Shown here: positions 23,802 through 34,557 of the stretch, one piece after another | Numbering within the stretch: position 1 is the stretch's first letter | Layout: every line of letters begins with the position of its first letter | Source of the DNA: Leucobacter sp. PH1c | GTDB taxonomy: Bacteria > Actinomycetota > Actinomycetes > Actinomycetales > Microbacteriaceae | Reading direction: 5' to 3' | Assembly (NCBI RefSeq): GCF_000633415.1 | Contig: NZ_AYMV01000016.1 | Span: 1-64,000 of the forward strand | DNA length: 64,000 bases | Made by a program: the position numbers and the translations under genes | The notes under the pieces: generated by a model | The model's input: the letters and a program-made list of their open reading frames with translations, nothing else | The model's database searches: none | Told to the model about the DNA's origin: nothing

Positions 23802-24795
23802 TCTGCTCGAGTTCACCGCAGCGGGGCGAGCGCCCGAGGCCGAGCTGCTCGCAACGGCGCGCGGGATCATCGCCGCAGCGGAGGCCACCGACGGTGTGCC
23901 TCCCGTGTCGGATCAGGCGATGCTCGCCGCCGCCCGCGGCGAGCGCGCACTCATCGTGTTCGCGGCTCCCAGCGCGACGCCCGGCACCGAGCCCGGCGCG
24001 ACGCCCGGCGATGCTCCGCACGGAGCAGACGCGCTCGCGCTCGGGATCATCGGCGACGGCGAGCTCGACCTCGTGGTCCGCCCCGAGGCGCGCGGCCGCG
24101 GTGTCGGCGCCCGGGCGCTCGCTGCGCTGCTCGCCCGGCATCGGCCCGCGGACGGCCCGCTGCGCGCCTGGGCCCACGGCACGAATCCGGCCGCCGATGC
24201 CCTGCTTGAGGCAGCGGGTTTCGTCCCCGTGCGCTCGCTCTTCCGCATGGCGCTCGATCCCGCACTGCTCCCCGCGGACGGCCGCGACCCGCTCGCGCTC
24301 GCTCCCGCCGGCCTCGGGCTGCACCGCTTCGGTGCCGAGCCGGGCGACTCGGCCGCGTGGGTGCGGGTGAATGCGGCCGCCTTCGCGACGCACCCCGAGC
24401 AGGGGCGCATGACGGAGGCGGATCTCGCGCAGCTCGCCGCCGAGCCCTGGTTCGACGCGGCCGACCTGATCCTGCTCACGGATGCGCGGGGCGAGGCGAT
24501 CGGCTCGACCTGGGTGAAAACGCTCCGCGACCCGGAGACGGACGCCCGAGACACCGAGCTGTACGCACTCGCCGTGCACCCGGAGCACGCGGGGCGCCGG
24601 CTCGGCAGCTTGCTCCTCGACGTCACGCTCGCGCGCATGGCCGAGCATGCGCCGCGCAGTGTGACGCTCTACGTGGACGGTGAGAACGAGCGCGCCGTGC
24701 GGCTGTACGAGCGCGCGGGGTTCACGGTCGATTCACGCAGCCGCCAGTGGGAAACGGGCGCCGGCGACGGCGCAGGTGCCAGAATGGACGCATGA
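23785..24795 (+). CDS. mshD: Mycothiol synthase
   Basis: A 336-residue protein made of two GNAT acetyltransferase domains, the last enzyme of mycothiol synthesis. It acetylates Cys-GlcN-Ins with acetyl-CoA. Domain 1 has [25 protein letters not shown]. Domain 2 has [29 protein letters not shown] and [21 protein letters not shown], the MshD-type ending. Domain 1 is usually inactive in MshD. The start overlaps the regulator gene by 17 bp and the stop overlaps ppk (ATGA), so the block is one operon. Mycothiol synthesis itself marks the host as an actinobacterium. Confidence 0.92.
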   Translation: MAPRTDLLEFTAAGRAPEAELLATARGIIAAAEATDGVPPVSDQAMLAAARGERALIVFAAPSATPGTEPGATPGDAPHGADALALGIIGDGELDLVVRPEARGRGVGARALAALLARHRPADGPLRAWAHGTNPAADALLEAAGFVPVRSLFRMALDPALLPADGRDPLALAPAGLGLHRFGAEPGDSAAWVRVNAAAFATHPEQGRMTEADLAQLAAEPWFDAADLILLTDARGEAIGSTWVKTLRDPETDARDTELYALAVHPEHAGRRLGSLLLDVTLARMAEHAPRSVTLYVDGENERAVRLYERAGFTVDSRSRQWETGAGDGAGARMDA

Positions 24796-26918
24796 GCGAA
24801 GAGACGCCCGAAGTCGCCACCGATCTCGCCCCCCTGCCCGCGGATCGCTACATCGACCGTGAGCTGAGCTGGCTGGCGTTCAACCAGCGGGTGCTCGAGC
24901 TGGCCGAGGATCCCACGATCCCGCTGCTTGAGCGCGCGAACTTCCTCGCTATCTTCGCGTCGAACCTCGACGAGTTCTTCATGGTGCGCGTCGCGGGGCT
25001 GAAGCGCCGCATCGTCACGGGGCTCGCGGTGCCGACGAACGTGGGGCGCGCCCCCACCGAGGTCCTCGCCGACATCAACCGCACGGCGTACGAGCTGCAG
25101 CTGCGGCACGCGAACTGCTTCCGCGAGCAAGTGCAGCCCGCGCTCGCCGAGGCCGGGATCAAGATCGTCGACTGGGAGCAGCTCGACGACGCGGACCGCG
25201 TGATCCTCACGGACTACTACGAGCAGCGGATCTACCCCGTGCTCATGCCGCTCGCCGTCGATCCCGCGCACCCGTTCCCCTACATCTCGGGCCGGGCCCT
25301 CAACCTCTCGATCCGGGTGCGCAACACTCGCACCGACAAGATCGAGTTCGCGCGCCTCAAGGTGCCGCAGATGATTCCGCGCTACGTGCGCGTCGACCGC
25401 CGCGAGGACGCCGAGGACATCCGGTACATCCCGCTCGAGGCGCTCATCGCGAACCAACTCGACGGTCTCTTCCCCGGCATGGAGGTCATCGACCACCACG
25501 TCTTCCGCGTGACGCGCAACGAGGACATGGAGATCGAGGAGGACGAGACCGAGAACCTCATCCAGGCGCTCGAGAAGGAGCTGCTGCGCCGTCGCTTCGG
25601 CCCGCCGATCCGGCTCGAGATCTCCGACGACATGGATCCGGCGACGCTCGAACTACTCGTCCGCGAGTTCGACATCGACGAGGAGCAGGTCTACACGCTG
25701 CCCGCGCCGCTCGACCTCTCAGGGCTGTTCGCGCTCACGGGGCTCCCCCGGCCGGACCTGAAGTTCAAGCCGCACATCCCGGTGACCCACCCGAAGTTCC
25801 GCACGAACTCGCCGAGCGAGCGCCCGGACACCTTCGCCGCCATCGCGCGCCGCGAGGTGCTCGTGCACCACCCGTACGAGTCCTTCGCGACGAGTGTCCA
25901 GGCCTTCCTCGAGCAGGCGGCGACCGATCCCGATGTGCTCGCCATTAAGCAGACGCTGTACCGCACCTCGGGCGACAGCCCCATCGTCGCCGCGCTCATC
26001 AAGGCCGCCGAGGCGGGCAAGCAGGTGCTCGCGCTCGTCGAGGTGAAGGCTCGCTTCGACGAGGAGGCGAACATCACCTGGGCCCGCAAGCTCGAGCAGG
26101 CGGGTGTGCACGTGGTCTACGGCCTCGTCGGGTTGAAGACCCACTGCAAGCTCGTTCAGGTGATCCGCGAGGAAGGCGGCAGGCTCGCCCACTACTGCCA
26201 CATCGGCACGGGAAACTACAACCCGAAGACGAGCCGCATCTACGAGGACTTCGGCCTGTTCACCTCCTCGCCCGAGGTCGGCCGCGACGTGACGAAGCTC
26301 TTCAACGTGCTCTCGGGCTACGCGATCGAGACGGACTACAACCGGCTCCTCGTCGCGCCGCTCCAGCTGCGCCACGGCCTGCTCGAGCGCATCGAGCGCG
26401 AGGCCGATCACGCGCGGGCCGGGCGCCCGAGCGGCATCAAGCTCAAGGCGAACTCGATGGTCGACGAGGCCATCATCGACGCCCTCTACCGCGCGAGCCA
26501 GGCCGGTGTGCCCGTCGAGGTGTGGGTGCGCGGCATCTGCTCGATCCGCGCCGGCGTCCCGGGGCTGTCCGAGAACATCCAGGTGCGCTCCGTGCTGGGC
26601 CGCTACCTCGAGCACTCTCGCATCTACGCCTTCGAGAACGCGGGCGAGCGCGACGTCTTCATCGGCAGCGCCGACCTCATGCACCGCAACCTCGACCGCC
26701 GCATCGAGGTGCTCGTGAGCATCACCGACCGGGAGCACCTCGAGCGCATCGACCGCTTCTTCTCGTTCGCGTTCAGCGACGACGTGTCGTCGTGGCGGAT
26801 GCTGCCGGATGGCAGCTGGCAGCGCCGGGTGATCAGCGAGGAGGGCGAGCTGCTCCCCGATCTCCAGGACCTCGTGATGATCGACCGGACCGAGGCGAGG
26901 GCACGGAGAACGCGGTGA
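24792..26918 (+). CDS. ppk: Polyphosphate kinase 1
   Basis: A 708-residue polyphosphate kinase that reversibly makes polyphosphate from ATP. N-terminal domain: [21 protein letters not shown] and [25 protein letters not shown]. The phospholipase-D-like C-terminal domains carry the two catalytic His regions: [14 protein letters not shown] with [19 protein letters not shown], and [16 protein letters not shown]. The ADP/Mg site ([15 protein letters not shown]) is intact. It starts at the ATG overlapping the mshD stop and ends overlapping the GTG of the next gene. Its place next to the pst genes fits a phosphate storage role. Confidence 0.97.
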   Translation: MSEETPEVATDLAPLPADRYIDRELSWLAFNQRVLELAEDPTIPLLERANFLAIFASNLDEFFMVRVAGLKRRIVTGLAVPTNVGRAPTEVLADINRTAYELQLRHANCFREQVQPALAEAGIKIVDWEQLDDADRVILTDYYEQRIYPVLMPLAVDPAHPFPYISGRALNLSIRVRNTRTDKIEFARLKVPQMIPRYVRVDRREDAEDIRYIPLEALIANQLDGLFPGMEVIDHHVFRVTRNEDMEIEEDETENLIQALEKELLRRRFGPPIRLEISDDMDPATLELLVREFDIDEEQVYTLPAPLDLSGLFALTGLPRPDLKFKPHIPVTHPKFRTNSPSERPDTFAAIARREVLVHHPYESFATSVQAFLEQAATDPDVLAIKQTLYRTSGDSPIVAALIKAAEAGKQVLALVEVKARFDEEANITWARKLEQAGVHVVYGLVGLKTHCKLVQVIREEGGRLAHYCHIGTGNYNPKTSRIYEDFGLFTSSPEVGRDVTKLFNVLSGYAIETDYNRLLVAPLQLRHGLLERIEREADHARAGRPSGIKLKANSMVDEAIIDALYRASQAGVPVEVWVRGICSIRAGVPGLSENIQVRSVLGRYLEHSRIYAFENAGERDVFIGSADLMHRNLDRRIEVLVSITDREHLERIDRFFSFAFSDDVSSWRMLPDGSWQRRVISEEGELLPDLQDLVMIDRTEARARRTR

Positions 26919-27865
26919 GCACCGAGATCCTCGCCGCGGGCACGGTCTGCTGGCGGCGGGTGCCGACGCCGGCGGGCGAGCAGCTGCACGTGCTCCTCAT
27001 CCACCGCACGAAGCAGCGCGACGTGTCGTTCCCGAAGGGGAAGCTCGACCCGGGCGAGAGCATGCCCGAGGCCGCCGTCCGCGAGACACGCGAGGAGACC
27101 GGCCTCGGCGTCACGCTCGGCGTGAACCTCGGCACGATCCACTACGAGCTGAGCGGCGGCCGCCGGAAGACCGTGCAGTACTGGGCGGCGGAGGTGACCG
27201 GCGCCGCAGCGCTCGCGTCGACGTTCACCCCGAACAACGAAGTGCAGGCGCTCGAGTGGGTGCCCGCGAGCGCGGCGCGCGCACGGCTCTCGTACCGCGC
27301 CGACCGCGAGCTCTACGACGTGTTCCTGCGGCTCGCCGAGCACGAGCTGCTCGACACCTTCTCGGTGACGCTGCTGCGCCACGCGAAAGCCGAGCCGCGC
27401 GGCGAGGGCGCTCCCGTCGACCACCTGCGCGGCCTGACCGACGCGGGCGAGCTGCAGGCGCGCACGCTCGTGCCGATCCTCGCCTGCTTCGGGCCGAAGC
27501 GGATCCGCTCGTCGAGCGCGCGCCGCTGCCTGGAGACCGTCGCCCCGCTCGCGGCGCACCTCGACAAGCGCGTCCGCGTCTCGGAGGCGCTGAGCCAGGA
27601 CTTCTGGGACGCGGGGGATCTCGCCGAGACCCGGCGGCTCATGGGGAAGATCATCACACGGGGCAAGAGCACCATCGTGTGCAGCCACCGGCCCGTTCTC
27701 CCGGACCTCGCGCGCGAGCTCGTCCTCGCGACCGGCAGCGTGCCCGGAGACTACCTGAGCGAGGCGACCGCGCTGCCGCCCGGGGGATTCTCCGTGTTCC
27801 ACTTCTCCCGCACCCGCCCGGGCGCCGGGATCCTCGCCGTCGAAACCTATCCGCTGAAGCACTGA
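26915..27865 (+). CDS. Nudix hydrolase fused to histidine phosphatase (MutT1-like)
   Basis: A 316-residue two-domain protein starting at the GTG that overlaps the ppk stop (GTGA). The N-terminal domain (about 1-140) has a complete nudix box, [24 protein letters not shown]. The C-terminal domain is a SixA-type histidine phosphatase with [11 protein letters not shown] and a second His in IVCSHRPVL. This fusion is that of mycobacterial MutT1, which cleans oxidised (d)GTP and dinucleoside polyphosphates. Here it is operonic with mshD and ppk, linking oxidative-damage and phosphate functions. Confidence 0.9.
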   Translation: MSTEILAAGTVCWRRVPTPAGEQLHVLLIHRTKQRDVSFPKGKLDPGESMPEAAVRETREETGLGVTLGVNLGTIHYELSGGRRKTVQYWAAEVTGAAALASTFTPNNEVQALEWVPASAARARLSYRADRELYDVFLRLAEHELLDTFSVTLLRHAKAEPRGEGAPVDHLRGLTDAGELQARTLVPILACFGPKRIRSSSARRCLETVAPLAAHLDKRVRVSEALSQDFWDAGDLAETRRLMGKIITRGKSTIVCSHRPVLPDLARELVLATGSVPGDYLSEATALPPGGFSVFHFSRTRPGAGILAVETYPLKH

Positions 27866-27917
27866 GCGGGAGCCTCGCCCGGATCCGCGGCGGGCCCGCA
27901 TGGGATCCGCGCCCGTT

Positions 27918-27952
27918 CGCGGGCCGAAGCGAGTGGCGAACCTCGGCCCGCG
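27918..27952 (+). terminator. Terminator after the mshD-ppk-nudix operon
   Basis: CGCGGGCCGA (27918-27927) pairs perfectly with TCGGCCCGCG (27943-27952) around a 15-nt loop, 52 nt beyond the nudix gene. No U-run follows. Confidence 0.5.
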
Positions 27953-28039
27953 GCGCCCGGAATGACGGCCAGGATCTGAACTCGGGGTGACCGTCCGGGG
28001 TCGCGCCCCGGCGCCGCCGACGCACAGCCGCTCCCACTC

Positions 28040-28061
28040 GTTCACCCGTTGTTCACCCGCT
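28040..28061 (+). promoter_or_regulatory. PHO box (PhoP direct repeats) before pstS
   Basis: Two adjacent 11-nt direct repeats, GTTCACCCGTT (28040-28050) and GTTCACCCGCT (28051-28061), match the actinobacterial PhoP binding unit. A possible -10 box TAGCGT is at 28089-28094, so the box overlaps or lies just upstream of the -35 position, as expected for activation. It indicates induction of pstSCAB under phosphate limitation. No phoR/phoP genes are in the window. Confidence 0.8.
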
Positions 28062-28153
28062 GGCAGACCGCGCTTCACACTGCCCGCTTAGCGTGGGGAT
28101 GTGGTCGAACGAGACCACCCCCAACATCCGCTCTCAGATTGGATCACACGCAA

Positions 28154-29254
28154 GTGAAGCTCTCAGCACTGACCAAGGTCGCGGCCATCGGCGGACTCGC
28201 CGCGCTCACGCTGACCTCCTGCGCCGCGAACGAGTCGGGCTCCACGGCCCCCACGGACGGCAACTCCTCCTCGCTCGCGGGCGAGCTCGTCGGTGCCGGC
28301 GCGTCCTCGCAGGGCTCGGCCCAGGAGGCCTGGGTCGCCGGTTTCCAGACCACCCACGCTGACGTGACCGTGAACTACGATCCCACCGGTTCGGGTGCGG
28401 GTCGCGAGACGTTCCAGCAGGGCGCGAGCGCCTTCGCCGGTTCCGACCGCGCGTTCAAGGCCGAGGAGATCTCGGCCGGCCCCTTCCAGGCCTGCGCCCC
28501 CGACACTGGGATCGTCGAATTCCCCGCGTACATCTCCCCCATCGCCCTCATCTTCAACGTCGAGGGCGTCGACTCCCTGAAGCTCGATGCGTCGACCGTG
28601 GCGAAGATCTTCTCGGGCTCGATCACCAAGTGGAACGACCCGGCGATCGCGTCGCAGAACGAGGGCGTCGCACTCCCCGACCAGAACATCACCGCCGTGC
28701 ACCGCTCGGATGAGTCGGGCACCACCGGCAACTTCACCGACTACCTCGCGGCAGCGGCCCCGAACGACTGGACCGTCGGCTCGATCGAGTCGTGGCCGAC
28801 CGAGTTCGGCGGCGAGGGCGCCCAGGGCACCTCGGGCGTCGTCGAGGCCGTGACCAACGGCGTCGGCACGATCGGCTACGCGGACGCCTCGCGCGCCGGC
28901 GAGCTCGGCACCGTCGAGATCAAGGTCGGCGACGAGTACGTGGCGTACACCCCCGAGGCCGCCGCCGCGATCGTCGACGCGTCGCCCCTCGAGGACGGCC
29001 GCACCGATCACGATCTCGCGATCAAGCTCGACCGTAACTCCACCGAGGCCGGCGTCTACCCGATCGTCCTCGTGAGCTACCTCGTCGGCTGCGAGCAGTA
29101 CGCCGACTCGGCCAACGCCGAGCTCGTCAAGGAGTACTTCAGCTACATCGTGAGCGAAGAGGGCCAGAAGGTCGCGGCGGACGCCGCGGGCAGCGCCCCG
29201 ATCTCGGCCGATCTGCGCACCAAGATCCAGCCCGCGATCGACGCGATCAGCTAA
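28154..29254 (+). CDS. pstS: Phosphate ABC transporter substrate-binding lipoprotein
   Basis: A 366-residue periplasmic-type binding protein that captures phosphate outside the membrane and hands it to PstCA. The N-terminus is a lipoprotein signal (MKLSALTKVAAIGGLAALTL, then TSC with Cys23 for lipidation). The mature protein has phosphate-contacting segments GAGASSQGSAQEAWVAGF, DPTGSGAGRETFQQG and VHRSDESGTTGNFTDYL. The start is GTG at 28154; longer in-frame alternatives upstream lie in the promoter. A 15-bp hairpin follows 5 nt after the stop, which probably keeps pstS mRNA more abundant than pstCAB. Confidence 0.95.
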   Translation: MKLSALTKVAAIGGLAALTLTSCAANESGSTAPTDGNSSSLAGELVGAGASSQGSAQEAWVAGFQTTHADVTVNYDPTGSGAGRETFQQGASAFAGSDRAFKAEEISAGPFQACAPDTGIVEFPAYISPIALIFNVEGVDSLKLDASTVAKIFSGSITKWNDPAIASQNEGVALPDQNITAVHRSDESGTTGNFTDYLAAAAPNDWTVGSIESWPTEFGGEGAQGTSGVVEAVTNGVGTIGYADASRAGELGTVEIKVGDEYVAYTPEAAAAIVDASPLEDGRTDHDLAIKLDRNSTEAGVYPIVLVSYLVGCEQYADSANAELVKEYFSYIVSEEGQKVAADAAGSAPISADLRTKIQPAIDAIS

Positions 29255-29259
29255 TCGCT

Positions 29260-29293
29260 CGAGTGGGGCGCGGCGCACGCCGCGCCCCACTCG
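29260..29293 (+). terminator. Intercistronic hairpin between pstS and pstC
   Basis: A perfect 15-bp stem (29260-29274 with 29279-29293, arm CGAGTGGGGCGCGGC) capped by GCAC sits between pstS and pstC. No promoter is obvious behind it, so it more likely acts as a partial terminator or RNA-stabilising element. Confidence 0.7.
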
Positions 29294-29335
29294 CCGTGTT
29301 CGACCCACCACACCCGTCACGAACCAGGAGCCCGA

Positions 29336-30274
29336 GTGACCACCGCTTCCGCCCCTTCCAAGCCGGTGCTGAGCCTCGGCGATCGCGTCTTCTCGCGGTC
29401 CGCGCTCTTCGCGGGCAGCATGATCCTCGTGACGCTCGCCGCCGTCGCGATCTTCCTGATCGTCCGCAGTCTCCCCGCGTTCGTCGCGACGAACGAGACC
29501 GCATCGCTGCTCAGCAGCAACTTCTGGGCCTACGTCGGCCCCCTCGTCTTCGGCACCGTATGGGCGGCAACGCTTGCGCTTGCGGTCGCGCTGCCGCTCG
29601 CGATCGGCATCGCGCTCTTCATCTCGCACTACGCGCCCCGCCAGCTGGCGCAGCTGCTCGGCTACATCGTCGACCTGCTGGCCGCCGTGCCGAGCGTCGT
29701 GTTCGGCCTCTGGGGCATCGGCGTGCTCGCACCCGCGGCCCAGCCCGTCTACGCCTGGCTCAACGACCACTTCGGCTGGATCCCGCTCTTCGGCGGCGTC
29801 GTCACCGGTACCGGCCGCACCATCCTCACCGCGGCCCTCGTGCTCGCCGTGATGATCCTCCCGATCATGACCGCGATCTGCCGCGAGATCTTCCTCCAGG
29901 CGCCCGTGCTCCACAAGGAGGCGGCGCTCGCGCTCGGCGCGACCCGCTGGGAGATGATCCGCCTCTCGGTGCTCCCCTTCGGCCGCCCCGGCATCATCTC
30001 CGCCGCCATGCTCGGGCTCGGCCGCGCGCTCGGCGAGACCATGGCCGTCGCAATGGTCCTCTCCGCGACCGGCGTCGTGAGCTTCAAGCTCCTCACCTCC
30101 GAGAACCCGTCCACGATCGCGGCGAACATCGCGCTCGCCTTCCCCGAGGCCTACGGCGAGAACATCAACGTGCTCATCGCGACCGGCCTCATCCTGTTCA
30201 TCGTCACCTTCCTGGTGAACGCGCTGGCCCGCTGGATCATCAGCCGCCGCGCCGAGTTCTCCGCCGCCAACTGA
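29336..30274 (+). CDS. pstC: Phosphate ABC transporter permease PstC
   Basis: A 312-residue inner-membrane permease with six predicted helices. The ABC-contact EAA loop is KEAALALGATRWEMIRLSVLPFGRPGI, followed by GLGRALGETMAVAMVLSATG, both typical of PstC. The start is GTG at 29336 with AGGAGCCCG upstream. Its stop (TGA at 30272-30274) overlaps an ATG that opens the pstA frame, though a better pstA start lies 42 nt further on. It forms the membrane channel with PstA. Confidence 0.95.
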   Translation: MTTASAPSKPVLSLGDRVFSRSALFAGSMILVTLAAVAIFLIVRSLPAFVATNETASLLSSNFWAYVGPLVFGTVWAATLALAVALPLAIGIALFISHYAPRQLAQLLGYIVDLLAAVPSVVFGLWGIGVLAPAAQPVYAWLNDHFGWIPLFGGVVTGTGRTILTAALVLAVMILPIMTAICREIFLQAPVLHKEAALALGATRWEMIRLSVLPFGRPGIISAAMLGLGRALGETMAVAMVLSATGVVSFKLLTSENPSTIAANIALAFPEAYGENINVLIATGLILFIVTFLVNALARWIISRRAEFSAAN

Positions 30275-30315
30275 TGCTGCAGCAGACCGAACGGAAAGAA
30301 AAGAGGAGCGCACCC

Positions 30316-31395
30316 GTGGCACTCACCGTCCGCCCCGTCCATGCGGGATCCGCCCTCGCGGGCAACCGGCTGCCGCGCAGCACGCCCTGGATCGTGCTCG
30401 GCGCGAGCCTCGTCGGATCCTTCGCGCTCTTCGCGCTCCTCTCCGCCGCGAGCGGTTCCGAGTTCTCGCTCGTGGGCGCCGTGCTCATCGGCGTGCTCGC
30501 CTACCTCGCGGTCATCACGATCCTCTCGGGCACCGTCGAGGGCCGCCGCCAGGCCGTCGACCGCCTGGTCACCGGCCTCGTGACGGGCGCGTTCCTGCTC
30601 GCGATGGTGCCGCTCGTCTCGGTCGGCATCACCGTCGTCTCGAACGGCATCGCGCGCTTCGACGCCGAGTTCTTCACCTCCTCGATGCGCAACGTCACGG
30701 GCGAGGGCGGCGGCGCGCTCCACGCCATGGTCGGCACCCTGCTGATCACGCTCGCGGCGACCATTATCTCGGTGCCGCTCGGGCTCATGACCTCGATCTA
30801 CCTCGTCGAGTACGGCCGCGGCCGCCTCGCGAAGACCATCACCTTCCTCGTGGACGTGATGACGGGCATCCCCTCGATCGTCGCCGGCCTCTTCGCCTTC
30901 GCGCTCTTCGCGGTGTTCTTCGGCCCGGGCGTCCGCATGGGCATCGTCGGCGCGGTCGCGCTGTCGGTGCTCATGATCCCGGTCGTCGTGCGCTCGAGCG
31001 AGGAGATGCTGCGGCTCGTGCCGAACGAGCTCCGCGAGGCCTCCTACGCGCTCGGCGTGCCGAAGTGGCGCACGATCCTGAAGATCGTGCTCCCCACCTC
31101 GATCGCCGGTATCACGACGGGCGTCATGCTCGCGATCGCCCGCGTGATCGGCGAGACCGCACCCCTCCTCATCACCGCGGGCTTCACCGCGTCGATGAAC
31201 TACAACCTCTTCTCGGATCGCATGCAGTCGCTCCCCGTGTACGTGTACACGCAGTTCGCGAACCAGGGCAACCCGGCCTTCGCGTTCCTCGAGCGCGCGT
31301 GGGCCGCCGCCCTCCTCCTGATCCTCATCGTCATGGCTCTGAACCTCCTCGCTCGCCTCATCGCGAAGTGGTTCTCGCCCAAGTTCGGCCGCTAA
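30316..31395 (+). CDS. pstA: Phosphate ABC transporter permease PstA
   Basis: A 359-residue permease partner of PstC with six C-terminal transport helices plus two extra helices at the N-terminus ([39 protein letters not shown]). The EAA loop reads [27 protein letters not shown], and [13 protein letters not shown] is the PstA mark. The GTG at 30316 is preferred because AGAGGAGCG lies 7 nt upstream; the in-frame ATG at 30274 would couple to pstC but adds a charged, non-conserved stretch. Confidence 0.93.
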   Translation: MALTVRPVHAGSALAGNRLPRSTPWIVLGASLVGSFALFALLSAASGSEFSLVGAVLIGVLAYLAVITILSGTVEGRRQAVDRLVTGLVTGAFLLAMVPLVSVGITVVSNGIARFDAEFFTSSMRNVTGEGGGALHAMVGTLLITLAATIISVPLGLMTSIYLVEYGRGRLAKTITFLVDVMTGIPSIVAGLFAFALFAVFFGPGVRMGIVGAVALSVLMIPVVVRSSEEMLRLVPNELREASYALGVPKWRTILKIVLPTSIAGITTGVMLAIARVIGETAPLLITAGFTASMNYNLFSDRMQSLPVYVYTQFANQGNPAFAFLERAWAAALLLILIVMALNLLARLIAKWFSPKFGR

Positions 31396-31435
31396 CGCGG
31401 CGCCCAGAGTTCGCAGCCAAAGGAAAGCACACCGA

Positions 31436-32215
31436 ATGTCGAAGCGCATCGAGGTCTCGGACCTCAACGTCTACTACTCGAAGTTCCTCGCGGTCGAGGG
31501 GGTCACGATGAACATCGAGCCCCGCAGCGTCACCGCCTTCATCGGCCCCTCGGGCTGCGGCAAGTCGACCTTCCTCCGCACCCTCAACCGCATGCACGAG
31601 GCGATCCCCGGAGCGCGCGTCGAGGGAGAGGTGCTGCTCGACGGCGAGGACCTGTACGGTGCTGGCGTCGATCCCGTGCTCGTGCGCCGCCAGGTGGGCA
31701 TGGTCTTCCAGCGCCCGAACCCGTTCCCCACCATGTCGATCCGCGAGAACGTGCTCGCCGGCGTGCGCCTCAACAACCGGAAGCTCTCGAAGAGCGACGC
31801 CGAGGACCTCGTCGAGAAGTCGCTCACAGGCGCGAACCTCTGGAACGAGGTCAAGGACCGCCTCGACAAGCCCGGCTCGGGCCTGTCGGGCGGCCAGCAG
31901 CAGCGTCTCTGCATCGCGCGCGCGATCGCCGTCTCCCCCGAGGTGCTCCTCATGGACGAGCCCTGCTCCGCGCTCGACCCGATCTCGACCCTCGCGATCG
32001 AGGACCTGATCGATCAGCTGAAGCAGGAGTACACGATCGTGATCGTGACGCACAACATGCAGCAGGCCTCCCGCGTCTCCGACCGCACCGCGTTCTTCAA
32101 CATCGCGGGCACCGGCAAGCCGGGCAAGCTCATCGAGTACGACGACACCTCGACGATCTTCTCCACGCCCTCCGTGCAGGCCACCGAGGACTACGTGTCG
32201 GGCCGCTTCGGCTAG
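31436..32215 (+). CDS. pstB: Phosphate ABC transporter ATPase PstB
   Basis: A 259-residue ATPase with all ABC motifs: Walker [11 protein letters not shown]-loop [17 protein letters not shown] (the PstB-specific form), signature [16 protein letters not shown], Walker [14 protein letters not shown] and the His switch [15 protein letters not shown]. It powers phosphate import through PstCA. An AAAGGAAAG Shine-Dalgarno precedes the ATG. It is the last gene of pstSCAB. No phoU follows; the next gene is an APC transporter behind a strong terminator. Confidence 0.97.
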   Translation: MSKRIEVSDLNVYYSKFLAVEGVTMNIEPRSVTAFIGPSGCGKSTFLRTLNRMHEAIPGARVEGEVLLDGEDLYGAGVDPVLVRRQVGMVFQRPNPFPTMSIRENVLAGVRLNNRKLSKSDAEDLVEKSLTGANLWNEVKDRLDKPGSGLSGGQQQRLCIARAIAVSPEVLLMDEPCSALDPISTLAIEDLIDQLKQEYTIVIVTHNMQQASRVSDRTAFFNIAGTGKPGKLIEYDDTSTIFSTPSVQATEDYVSGRFG

Positions 32216-32237
32216 ATCTCCCCGCGCTTCCCCTTCC

Positions 32238-32308
32238 CGATCGGGGTCGCTTGGGCAGGGTGTCGCCGCGCTGTGGCGCGCGACACCGTGCCCCAGCGGC
32301 CCCGATCG
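32238..32308 (+). terminator. Long terminator after the pst operon
   Basis: A long interrupted stem: CGATCGGGG (32238-32246) pairs with CCCCGATCG (32300-32308), CGCTTGGGCA pairs with TGCCCCAGCG with one mismatch, and GGTGTCGC (32259-32266) pairs with GCGACACC (32280-32287) around a 13-nt loop. Roughly 27 base pairs in total. It ends the pst transcript 22 nt after pstB. Confidence 0.75.
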
Positions 32309-32327
32309 CGTGTGTGTGCCGTGGCGC

Positions 32328-32357
32328 TGGACACCCCGGCGGCCGCGGGCGTACTGT
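32328..32357 (+). promoter_or_regulatory. Promoter of the APC transporter gene
   Basis: TGGACA (32328-32333) and TACTGT (32352-32357) are separated by 18 bp, and the GTG start follows 6 nt later. The transcript should therefore be leaderless. Confidence 0.6.
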
Positions 32358-32363
32358 TACGCC

Positions 32364-34340
32364 GTGCACACCTCCGCATCCCGGTCCTCGCTCGAGACCG
32401 CCCCTCAGGACCTCCCCGACGCCGGGCACGGCCACCGCCTGCGCACCTGGCTCATGGCCGAGACGGCGGAGGCCCCGGGCGAGCACACCGGCCCGCACGG
32501 CCGTCCGGGCGAGCATCGCCGCACGCACTGGTTCCGCGTCATGTGCCTCACGGGCGTCGACTACTTCTCGACGCTCGGCTACCAGCCGGCGATCGCGGCA
32601 CTCGCCGCCGGGGCGATCGCCCCCATCGCCACGATCGTGCTCGTGCTCGTGACGCTCGCCGGGGCGCTCCCCGTGTACCGCCGCGTGGCGCAGGAGAGCC
32701 CGCACGGCACCGGGTCGATCGCCATGCTCGCGAAGCTCCTCCCCCGCTGGAGCGGCAAGCTCGCCGTGCTCGCGCTGCTCGGCTTCGCCGCGACCGACTT
32801 CATGATCACGATGACGCTTTCCGCGGCCGACGCCACGGCGCACCTCGTCGAGAACCCGTTCGCCCCGGCGGAGCTCCGCGGCCAGGAGGTCGTCATCACG
32901 CTCGCGCTCCTCGGCGGGCTCGGGATCGTGTTCCTCCGCGGCTTCCGCGAGGCGATCCGCGTGGCCACGCTCCTCGTCGGGCTCTTCCTCGCGGCGAACC
33001 TCATCGTGATCGTCGTGGCGATCGTCCATCTCGTGGGCAACCCCGCGCCGATCGGTGACTGGTGGGGCGTACTCACCACCCAGCACGGCAACCCGCTCTT
33101 CGTCATCGGGATCGCGCTCGTCGTCTTCCCGAAGCTCGCGCTCGGCCTGTCGGGATTCGAGACGGGCGTCGCCGTCATGCCGCAGATCCGGGGCGACGCG
33201 AACGACACCGAGGCCCACCCCGCCGGACGGATCCGCGGGGCCAAGCGCCTCCTCACCACCTCGGCGCTGATCATGAGCGGCTTCCTCATCGCCTCCTCGA
33301 TCACCACCGTCGCGCTGATCCCCGCCGCGGAGTTCCAGGAGGGCGGCGCGGCCAACGGGCGCGCGCTCGCCTACCTCGCCCACGAGTTCCTCGGCGAGGG
33401 CTTCGGCACCGCCTACGACCTCGTCACGATCGCGATCCTGTGGTTCGCGGGCGCCTCCGCCATGGCCGGCCTCCTGAACCTCGTGCCGCGCTACCTCCCC
33501 CGCTTCGGCATGGCCCCCGCCTGGGCGCGCGCCACGCGCCCGCTCGTGCTCGTCTTCACCGCGATCGCGTTCCTCATCACGTGGATCTTCGACGCGAGCG
33601 TGGACGCCCAGGGCGGGGCCTACGCGACCGGTGTGCTCGTGCTCATCACCTCCGCGGCAGTCGCCGTGACGCTCGCGGCACGCGCCCGCGGGGAGCGCCG
33701 AGCCACGATCGGCTTCGGCGCGATCAGCGTCGTGTTCCTGTACACGACGGCCGCGAACATCATCGAGCGCCCCGACGGGATCAGGATCGCCGCCTGCTTC
33801 ATCCTCGGCATCCTGGTGGTGAGCTTCGTCTCGCGCATCGCCCGCTCGACGGAGCTGCGCGCCACGGCCGTGCGACTCGACGCCCGGGCCGCTTCCTTCG
33901 TCTCCTCGGGACACCCCGTGCACCTCATCGCGCACGAGCCCCAGGATGTGAGCCCCGAGCGCTACGCGGCGAAGCTCGCGCACGCGCGCGTGGCCCACAG
34001 CCTGAGCGACGCCGCACCGCTCTTCATCGAGGTGACCGTGACCGACAGTTCCGACTTCGAGGGAGAGCTCGAGGTGCGGGGCATCGAGCGGCACGGGTTC
34101 CGGATCCTGACGGTGGAGTCGAGCTCGATTCCGAATGCGATCGCCGCGGTCGGCCTGCACCTGCAGGAGGCCATCGGCTGCACGCCGCACATCTACTTCC
34201 GCTGGACCGAGGGGAATCCGCTGGCGCAGCTCGCGCGGTTCTTCCTGTTCGGCGACGGTGAGATCGCCCCCATGACGCGCGAGGTGCTGCGCGAGGCGGC
34301 GCCGGATCCGCGCCGACGCCCCTGGGTGCACGTGAGCTAG
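32364..34340 (+). CDS. APC superfamily permease with C-terminal cytosolic domain
   Basis: A 658-residue membrane protein. About 12 helices follow [29 protein letters not shown], whose unwound first helix is typical of the amino acid/polyamine/organocation superfamily. The last 150 or so residues form a soluble mixed alpha/beta domain ([46 protein letters not shown]). A transporter plus regulatory domain of this size recalls KimA-like potassium importers and large actinobacterial permeases, but the substrate cannot be decided. The GTG at 32364 is chosen because of the promoter directly upstream. Confidence 0.75.
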   Translation: MHTSASRSSLETAPQDLPDAGHGHRLRTWLMAETAEAPGEHTGPHGRPGEHRRTHWFRVMCLTGVDYFSTLGYQPAIAALAAGAIAPIATIVLVLVTLAGALPVYRRVAQESPHGTGSIAMLAKLLPRWSGKLAVLALLGFAATDFMITMTLSAADATAHLVENPFAPAELRGQEVVITLALLGGLGIVFLRGFREAIRVATLLVGLFLAANLIVIVVAIVHLVGNPAPIGDWWGVLTTQHGNPLFVIGIALVVFPKLALGLSGFETGVAVMPQIRGDANDTEAHPAGRIRGAKRLLTTSALIMSGFLIASSITTVALIPAAEFQEGGAANGRALAYLAHEFLGEGFGTAYDLVTIAILWFAGASAMAGLLNLVPRYLPRFGMAPAWARATRPLVLVFTAIAFLITWIFDASVDAQGGAYATGVLVLITSAAVAVTLAARARGERRATIGFGAISVVFLYTTAANIIERPDGIRIAACFILGILVVSFVSRIARSTELRATAVRLDARAASFVSSGHPVHLIAHEPQDVSPERYAAKLAHARVAHSLSDAAPLFIEVTVTDSSDFEGELEVRGIERHGFRILTVESSSIPNAIAAVGLHLQEAIGCTPHIYFRWTEGNPLAQLARFFLFGDGEIAPMTREVLREAAPDPRRRPWVHVS

Positions 34341-34397
34341 CGCAGATCGTCCGCGCGAAGAATAAGACCGAACCGCAGAAACGCCTCTCGGCGGAAG

Positions 34398-34412
34398 GCC
34401 GCTCGAAGCGGC
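34398..34412 (+). terminator. Short hairpin after the APC transporter
   Basis: GCCGCT-CGA-AGCGGC (34398-34412) followed by GAAAATT, 57 nt beyond the stop. A small stem, plausible as a terminator for the rightward transporter. Its A-rich flanks also suit the converging transcript. Confidence 0.4.
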
Positions 34413-34557
34413 GAAAATTGGAGCCCGGGGTTACTGCGGCCCGGCTCCCCCAGTGTACCGCAGCCCGATTCCGCGCGTCAGGGCGGGTTGCGCCCGCGCG
34501 CGCCCCGGCGCGCTTCGCCCTGGATCCCGGTCGGCCCGGCTATCCCGGCTTTCCCGG

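Noticed and set aside
28163-30322. 719-codon open frame on the - strand opposite pstS and pstC
   Set aside because: It mirrors codon bias of the pst genes, its Glu/Asp/Arg/Gly/His-rich translation has no domain, and it lies wholly antisense to well-supported genes.
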